64,000 nt of DNA. Origin: Lumnitzera littorea. Taxonomy: Eukaryota > Streptophyta > Magnoliopsida > Myrtales > Combretaceae. Position 1 is the stretch's first letter. Every line of letters begins with the position of its first letter. A program made the position numbers and the translations under genes. The notes below the pieces were generated by a model. The model was not told where the DNA came from and made no database searches. It worked only from the letters and a program-made list of their open reading frames with translations. The stretch covers positions 76,319,541 through 76,383,540 of the forward strand of contig JAMXBB010000010.1 of the NCBI GenBank assembly GCA_024138015.1, given 5' to 3'. Below are positions 57,950 through 64,000 of the stretch, one piece after another.

Positions 57950-60841
57950 AGCCCTTAAGATGACTAGCCTTAGGTTATAAAAGGAGGGGCTGAAACCTAC
58001 TGACTTGGGTTGATAAGAAGATCATCTCGACCCTGATCATCTTGAGAAGCACTCTTAAGGGTAACCTCTTTTTCGTGCTTAGGCTGCCCTTTTCTCTTGA
58101 TTAGTTGGAGAATCTAACTAACTTAGGAAGCTCAGGTTAAGCTCAAGAAAATGGGAGAGCACCTCGTTCCTAATAAACTGAGCACACTCAGTAGAGATGT
58201 CCTCCAGCTACCGGTTCGTACTCTAGAAGTCCTTGATGGCCTTATTGGTGACAGCATCGTTAAGCACCTCCTTACTCTCTAGTTTAGAGATAATCTCCTT
58301 CATCTCTAAGCTCTCCTTTTGGAGCAGCTAAATTTTCTACTCCAACTCAACAGTCTGACCAACCAACTCTAGCAATGTGGATTTAGTGTAGTTACACTAG
58401 GACGCTTTCATCACTAGCTCAATATTCTACTTGGAGACCGACACCTTTAGTTTAGTGTTCTCCTTTTTGAGCTCTTCCTTAGCTCCCCTCTCCTTGTCTA
58501 GCTTCTAAGAGAGTTGAGTATTAGTCCTCTTATCATCCCTTAGCTAATCTTGAGGTTGCCAGCCTGTTCAGCATTCTTCTCAACATCAGTTTGGCCCCAT
58601 TTTGCCTCTTGCAACTTTGCCTTAGGCCCATCCATCTGCACATAAGAGTAGTTCAGACACTAGTTAGCCATGATAAATATGTCCATATATTTATTAGAGG
58701 AAGATTCTACCTCCCTTGGGCCCTTTTCTGCACTTGATAACGTTGCTCGAAATCCCTTTACCTCTTTTCTCAAGGCATCATAATTATTGAGTTGTAGCAA
58801 AACCTGGCTATGATATTACAAAGAAACACAAACTGAGATTAAATCAATGATGACAAAGATGGACATCAAGTGAGAAAGACCAAAGCTTACCTACTAGATA
58901 AGTGAGCTCAAATGACCTGCCATCTCCATGGGATCTCCTCTCTTTACCCTCAACAAGTGTTCAAGTATAGCCCAATCGCCAAGGATATAAAACCTTATTA
59001 AGGCCTAATATTTAAGAGTTTAGTGGCGCAACGTGATGTCGTTGCCTCGGACATCGCACTTCAAACTTAAGAGCTTTCCCTTAGCCCTCCTAGTCTTGAG
59101 CTTGGACTTATGAAGGCAAAGCTCCTTGTTTCGAGATATGTACGGCACATCCTTAAACAAGTTTGGTGCTATCCTTAAAAATCGGAACTTGTTAAGAACT
59201 TCAAAAAACTCATCACTGGCTATGTCGACACACCTATATGGATGAGTCAAGGGCCCCTCATACTAGTTCAGCTGGTTAAGGGGCGCCTTTCCCATTGTCT
59301 TCTTGTTCTTCACCCTAGGGGCTGTGATAGGAATCAACTCATTGGACCGATCACGCATAGTTGAGCTAAAGGACTCAAAGGACTCGTTTGGAGGATACTA
59401 GCTCTAGGCCATAGCAGAGACAGGGATTCCTATCCCGAATTGGTCTTTTACCGACCTAACTATCAAATCCTTATTCATGTTAGATTCACCTCTATTCAAC
59501 AACGATGCTTATCTTTGAAGATAGCCTAATAATAGCTAAGGTGAGCTCTTGATCTGACCATAGGCATCCAACCCCAAATCGAGTTGACTCCTCTTTAGAA
59601 GAACTGATTGGTCCTCGACCTAATCCAAATCAGGTTAGCCCCTGACTATAATGCTTTCCTACTTTTGCCTACCTTATATTATATTTCTAATGTCCAGCCA
59701 CCAAGCGACATGTGTGTTCTAACACAATATTCCAAAATGATTCTTATCTCTTTCGTACTGAATATTCTTTACCCCTTTTGGTATTACTTATGTAACTTAG
59801 TTGTAGAATATCCTTTTATCTTTTCATACATATAAAGTAACCATAGTGGATGAGTATATAAACCCTCACTTCCTTATATGTAAAATCATCATCTCTTTAA
59901 TACAGAATTATTCATTTTAGCAAGGAGTAGTGGCGAGTGACCTTTTAGTTTGGACCAGTGTGTCATATCCGGTAGATTATAGGCCGAATAGGATCGAGTG
60001 GTGCGTCATATCCATTTAATAGTTGCCTAGACTTTGCTAACCTTTTCCCTATTTGTTTTGGTTTGCTTTGTTGTGGTGCCTTTTCGTGCATTCGACCTCG
60101 GAGATGCATTAAGCCACTTCTTTAGTAGTCTTAAGGGCCTTTCTCCTCAACCCAGCAGCCTCAAACGAGGCATTGGCCTCAAACACCTCTTCTTCACCTT
60201 TGTTGGGGGGGGGGGGGGGAGGAGGTGGTGTAGGGAGCGGGGCAAGCATCACTACATCCATCTCCTCGATACCCGCAAGCTCATCCTTTACAATTATAAG
60301 AGTAGAGGTAGAGACAAGACCAATGGAGGGAAAGACCGTGCTCACAAGTTTAGTAACTAATGGCTCTCTACGAGGACCGAAATGAATTACTTGGGAGTAA
60401 AGCAATTGGCTCAACCCTATTGGTCTCTCCGACCCTTAATCTCGGCCTTACGGTCTTTCCTTTAGGGTTAAATGCTTTGGTGGTCGGCTTCACCTAAGCT
60501 TGACGACGCCTTGGCAGCTCGTTTGTCGAAGGGCAGGGAATCTCCTTGACTAATTTCTTGCACGCAAAGAATCAAACAAGTAGTCAGGAAGAAGGAAGAA
60601 ACAAAAAAAGTATAAAGTACCACCATTCACTAACTCCACTGTAACTAGTACGAACAAGGAAGATCCTTCCCTAATTTCTCTTAAGGAGGACGTTAAGTGA
60701 AGCACAACTTCACACACACACTAGCATAACAAATGAAGTCGTTGTCAAAAATGAATCTGTACCTTTTGTCTACTTCTCCACCACAACTTTCTTCATGCTG
60801 GGGAAGAGCTTAGAGATCGGATGCTTGAAGTATCTCCCCAT
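57950..60841 (-). pseudogene. Element C antisense ORF, coiled-coil protein, split by solo LTR E
   Basis: Minus strand, right to left: MGRYFKHPISKLFPSMKKVV at 60841, KLVKEIPCPSTNELPRRRQA near 60540, a Pro-run (from the G tract at 60205) with EEEVFEANASFEAAGLRRKA. LTR E (59325-60111) interrupts it. It goes on with MGKAPLNQLN near 59294, EFFEVLNKFRFLRIAPNLFK near 59190, and a long Lys/Glu coiled coil at 58.7-58.2 kb (ELKKENTKLKVSVSK, KEIISKLESKEVLNDA). Stops mostly replace Gln or Trp. Antisense extra ORFs 3' of integrase are known in Tat-lineage elements. Function unknown. Confidence 0.6.
59325..60111 (+). repeat. Solo LTR E (B family, opposite orientation)
   Basis: TGATAGGAATCAACTC ... GAGATGCATTA, about 787 bp, matching B's LTR reversed. 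TATATAAA at 59855-59862 faces right. Flanks GGCTG (59320-59324) and AGCCA (60112-60116) differ only by transitions and may be a decayed target duplication. No internal region. Confidence 0.75.
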
Positions 60842-61738
60842 CGATAGGAATCAGGCTATTGAGCCTTTAACCTGTAGTCGAGCTCGAAGACTAGAGGGAC
60901 TAACGAGGTGAATCCTTTTACTCCAGTCAACTCCTACCGAGACCGAGTTACTCCTAGCTGCTAATCAACTCTGAATGCTATGCCAAATGATTGCCTATCT
61001 TTCAAAAATTATGTGTCGAATGGAAGAATACCTTGACAATAGCCAAAGTCCGCATACTTGCTGGGTCCTATTCAACCCAACCCCTTACTTAGCAATAGTA
61101 CTGTTGAAAGGCCGAGAGATGCCACATGTCAACCACTCCTATTCAGATGAGTCCACACTACTCGACACCCCTGCTCAGCTACCCAACCAGTTACATCTTT
61201 TAATAGTGCCACCAATACATTACTGCCATGTATCCAAGACCACTTGTAGAATCTACTACTATAATCATTGTTTTTTTATGAATATTCATGTTTACCCTTT
61301 GTATACTTTGTACGTTGATTCTTTGAAACAATACCCTTTTTTTCTTTTTCTTTTTATGCAAGTTACCCTAAATTCTCGATTATAAATACCCCTTGTACAT
61401 GTAGCCGCAGATGATCAGATTATCATTAATACACTAGATATTTTCCTTTCATAAACATTGTTTATTTACTCTCATTTCACTCTTATCCTAACCCTTAAGC
61501 AAGGCTAGGTGGTGAGTAACCTCACCAAACCAACTCGTGTGTCATATCGAGCTATATTGTGAGTCCTCGTAAGTTTCACTAATGCAACATATCCTTTGGA
61601 ATTGTTTGTGGGTTTGCTTATTTCTTTCCTTTTTTTTGTTCACTCACACGATTGCCCCATCACTTAGTTCAAGCTTTCGGTAAGCTTGGACCCATCCTTA
61701 CGACCAACCTTGTCTGTTCTTAGCTCCAGTCCACATCA
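60842..61738 (+). repeat. Element D 5' LTR
   Basis: Starts CGATAGGAATCAGG (TG start decayed to CG) and ends TCCACATCA. TATAAATA at 61381-61388. Its partner is outside the window, so the left edge is inferred from similarity to the TGATAGGAATC start of B and E. Confidence 0.6.
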
Positions 61739-61741
61739 TCT

Positions 61742-61756
61742 TGGTATCAAAGTGGA
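61742..61756 (+). other. Element D primer binding site (tRNA-iMet type)
   Basis: TGGTATCAAAGTGG, a slightly changed TGGTATCAGAGC, two bases after the LTR end. Confidence 0.8.
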
Positions 61757-61974
61757 GGTTTCGTTTGGATTGTAGCAGTTTGTCCTCGAAGTTCTCTATT
61801 TATACCCTATTTTTAGGCATGTGAAATAGAGTAATTCTCTATGTTAATTAAGCTGCTATGTTTGCTGGCTATTAAGCTTCTAGTTTGAAGAAAGTGTATG
61901 TTGTGTAATTTTAAGAGAAAGTGTTAGTTGTAGCATCGAATTGAGGAGTTTGAGATTTGGATCTTTTAGAGAAA

Positions 61975-63120
61975 ATGATAGACTCGAGTGTTAATGCTGG
62001 TGTTAGGGATGACAAAAATGGTGTTGTCTACCATAGCTAACAATCTCAAGGTACTCCGAGAAGCATGGATGAGAGACTTGATAAGGTAGCCAACCTTTTA
62101 GTGGACTTAACCCGAGCTATTCATGCATTGGCTTATCGACTTACTAAAGCTACGCATAACACCCCACAAGCTACCTTACCTACCAGAGGTTAGAATCCAG
62201 CTCAATAAGTTTGAAGTGGAGGAATAGGTAGACAAGTGAGAAGAAGGATTGACTTGGGAGATTTGGATGAAGAAGATGAGGAAGAGTATGAAGAAGAAGA
62301 GCAAGCTTAAACACCCCAAGTATCTGATCATGTAAAGCTTCAAATTTCAAGCTTCAATGGGTCAGGAAGTGCGGATGATTACATGGATTAGGAGGAGAAG
62401 GTGGAACATGTTTTTTATCATTACCAATATGAAGATTACAAGAAAGTGAGAATTGCTACTATTGAGTTCTCCGAATATGCCGCCATGCAGTAGAAGAATT
62501 TTTAGATCATGCGAAGATAAGAGGGTTAATGAGAGATAAATACATAGCTTGAGATGAAGAGAATACTTCGAAACAGGTTTACGCCGGACACCTATCTACA
62601 AGACACTTTTACTTGGCTTTAAGGGTTGAGACAAGGAAGCTGAACCATTGACGAGTATGTTCAAGAGTTCCAAATGCTCATGCGCCACAAAGTGGAGGAA
62701 CCATCAACGTGAACAACCTCCAAATTCCTTACTAAGTTGAGAAGTGATATCCAAGACATCGTAGAACTCCAACAATTTGCTACAATGGATGAGACTATAT
62801 AGATAGCCTAATGAGTAGAGAGGTAAAGAAGAAATAGAATGTTGGTCTGACCTCTAACAAGCCAAATTGGTCACTCGAGCTAACCTAGTCAAGGAAGTTA
62901 CCAAGCTAACCCAAAAGGTAGATGTCTAATCTAAATAGAAGGGCCGACCTGACAGTGACGTATCAACCTAGACATACGAGAAAGGATAAGGATCTAGAAA
63001 GAAGACGAGCCAAATCAAATGTTTCAAATGATAGGGGTTTGGAAATATGGTTTCTCAGTGTTCGAACTGAAGGACTATGGTCATCAAGGCAAATGTCTTG
63101 AAACTTGACGTAGATAGTAC
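61975..63120 (+). pseudogene. Element D gag
   Basis: ATG 61975 (MIDSSVNAGVRDDKNGVVYH), SMDERLDKVANLLVDLTRAI, an acidic run DEEDEEEYEEEEQ, and the core VRIATIEFSEYAAMQ, MKRILRNRFTPDTYLQDTFT and SKFLTKLRSDIQDIVELQ. A knuckle near 63018 reads CFK, two stops, GFGNMVSQC. More than a dozen stops, mostly TAG. Similar in plan to B gag. Confidence 0.75.
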
Positions 63121-63279
63121 TGATGAGGAACCCAAGGAAGAGACTCTTGTTAAGAAAGAAACTACTTAAGAGAATGAACTGATTGAAGAAGATGTGTTTG
63201 CCAAGGACTTGAAACAATTAATCTTAGTTGTCCGATGTGCAATGAATCTAGAACCCTCACATGAGGAGAAGTAAAGGGA

Positions 63280-63600
63280 GAACTTATTTCATATCTCCTA
63301 CAAGGTGAATGATAAGCTGTGTGCATTAATTATAGATAATGGTAGTTGCACCAATGTGGCATCAGTTGATTTGGTCACGAAGTTAAAGTTGCTAACTATC
63401 GTGCATCCGAGGCCATATAAGTTATATTGGCTAAATGAGAAGGGAGTACTACATATCACTCGGTAAGTACTACTACCAATTATGATTGGAAATTACTCTA
63501 ATGAGATTCTTTGCGACGTATTGCCTATGTACACGTTACACGTGTTACTAGGCAGACCATAGCTTTATGATAGAAGAGTTATCCATAATGGATACAAGAA
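63280..63600 (+). pseudogene. Element D protease
   Basis: KLCALIIDNGSCTNVASVDL keeps the active-site Asp (DNGSC). VHPRPYKLYWLNEKGVLHIT and CDVLPMYTLHVLLGRP follow, then a stop. Same type as A and B proteases. Confidence 0.75.
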
Positions 63601-63789
63601 CACCTACGTATTCAAGAAGGATGGAAGGAAGATCACACTAAACCCGATGCCATTGAGTCAAGTTAATAAATAGTAGGTAAAACTTGCTCAAGAATCAAAG
63701 AAGACTCTGATGATGAGTAGAGTCAAGCTCCAAGAGGCTATTAAAGCCAACACGTCGACCTTCCTATTGGTCAAGTGACTATTAAAGTT

Positions 63790-64000
63790 GAGGGAGTGGG
63801 GTGAACTACCCATGGAAGTAAGGGAGTTGTTGAATGAATATGTCGACTTGTTTCTAGAGCAGTTGGTAGAAGGATTGCCACCATTTAGAGGCATTGAACA
63901 CTACATTGACTTAGTACCTGGTGCTATCTTGCTAAACAAACCAGTTCATCAGATGAACCTTGAATAAGCTATCGAGCTTCAACGACAAGTCAATGAACTA
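63790..64000 (+). pseudogene. Element D reverse transcriptase, start
   Basis: ELPMEVRELLNEYVDLFLEQ, VEGLPPFRGIEHYIDLVPGA and LLNKPVHQMNLE are the RT entry region seen also in B at 22.8-22.7 kb. It runs off the right edge. Confidence 0.7.

Larger units (their letters stand above)
2733..64000 (+). mobile_element. Element C: old Tat-type Ty3/gypsy, host of the nest
   Basis: The pieces of C are in plus-strand order: LTR start (2733-3120), LTR end and primer site (14259-14305), gag, protease, RT, RNase H, integrase N-part (to 19288), integrase C-part (from 56757), tandem repeats (57.3-57.7 kb) and an antisense extra ORF (to 60.84 kb). Joining 19288 to 56757 restores the reading frame of the integrase. 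The lineage call rests on the primer site (a decayed form of the TTTGGCGCCGTCTGTGGGAA motif of Tat elements), gag similarity, the 3' tandem repeats and the antisense ORF. The 3' LTR is not seen and probably lies right of element D. All coding parts are broken by stops. Confidence 0.8.
60842..64000 (+). mobile_element. Element D: gypsy element, 5' part, runs off the window
   Basis: 5' LTR 60842-61738, primer site 61742, gag, protease and the start of RT. Protease and LTR type place it with A and B. Inserted in C's antisense ORF; CCCAT (60837-60841) would be the left target duplication. Confidence 0.75.

Noticed and set aside
59477..59479. ATG at 59479 (minus) as the start of C's antisense ORF
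   Set aside because: The segment 59325-59479 belongs to solo LTR E, so the apparent N-terminus is LTR sequence; the true ORF continues right of E.
60109..60414. Pro-rich or Gly-rich protein-coding frames at the G tract
   Set aside because: They come from a G homopolymer at ~60205-60220 in the decayed antisense ORF of C and solo-LTR border; no separate gene is supported.

Overview
The window looks like nuclear, gene-poor, methylated heterochromatin of a flowering plant. It is AT-rich, has no bacterial or organellar gene order, and is packed with decayed plant-type LTR retrotransposons (Ty3/gypsy Tat, Athila and chromovirus-like, plus Ty1/copia SIRE-like). Only the first 2.7 kb is not clearly transposon. 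It holds one plausible small host gene on the minus strand (62 codons at 1634-1822, TATA element near 2280). I cannot name the species.

From 2733 to the right edge, the sequence reads as one old Tat-type element (here 'C', plus strand) split open by layers of later insertions. C has a 5' LTR at 2733-3120 with a tail at 14259-14285, then PBS, gag, protease, RT, RNase H and the first half of integrase (14.3-19.29 kb). The second half of integrase is at 56.75-57.18 kb, followed by an 88-bp tandem array and an antisense extra ORF (57.95-60.84 kb). Insertions into C: (i) a Del/Tekay-like solo LTR, R1 (3121-~9690), itself split by gypsy element A (4757-8670, minus); (ii) a gag-only SIRE-like copia (~9690-14258, minus); (iii) gypsy element B (19289-56751, minus), inserted in C's integrase with target duplication ACCTA; (iv) solo LTR E (59325-60111); (v) gypsy element D (60842 to beyond the edge, plus). 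B carries a second Del/Tekay-like solo LTR, R2 (24989-27697), in its leader, and an Athila-type element F (28109-56223, duplication GGCTA) in its 5' LTR. F in turn is split in its protease by an Ogre/Tat-type element G (31490-48190, duplication GCAAG). The deepest path is C > B > F > G.

LTR divergence sampled by eye agrees with the nesting: B about 15%, F about 6%, G about 4-5%. G is the best preserved. It has 2.2-2.3 kb LTRs, an extra ORF ahead of gag, gag, protease, a phase-consistent candidate intron, RT with YVDD, two RNase H domains, integrase, and about 24 copies of an 84-85 bp tandem repeat before the 3' LTR.

Almost all in-frame stops in these elements are TAG, TAA or TGA where Gln, Trp or Arg would be expected, and frameshifts are rare. 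This is the mark of C-to-T decay of methylated DNA, so none of the elements looks autonomous now. I found no cellular pathway, CRISPR array or confident RNA gene. The most unusual signals are a tRNA-like box A/box B segment inside both G LTRs, the G satellite-like array, an LTR end followed by a primer-site copy in element A, and the depth of the nest.
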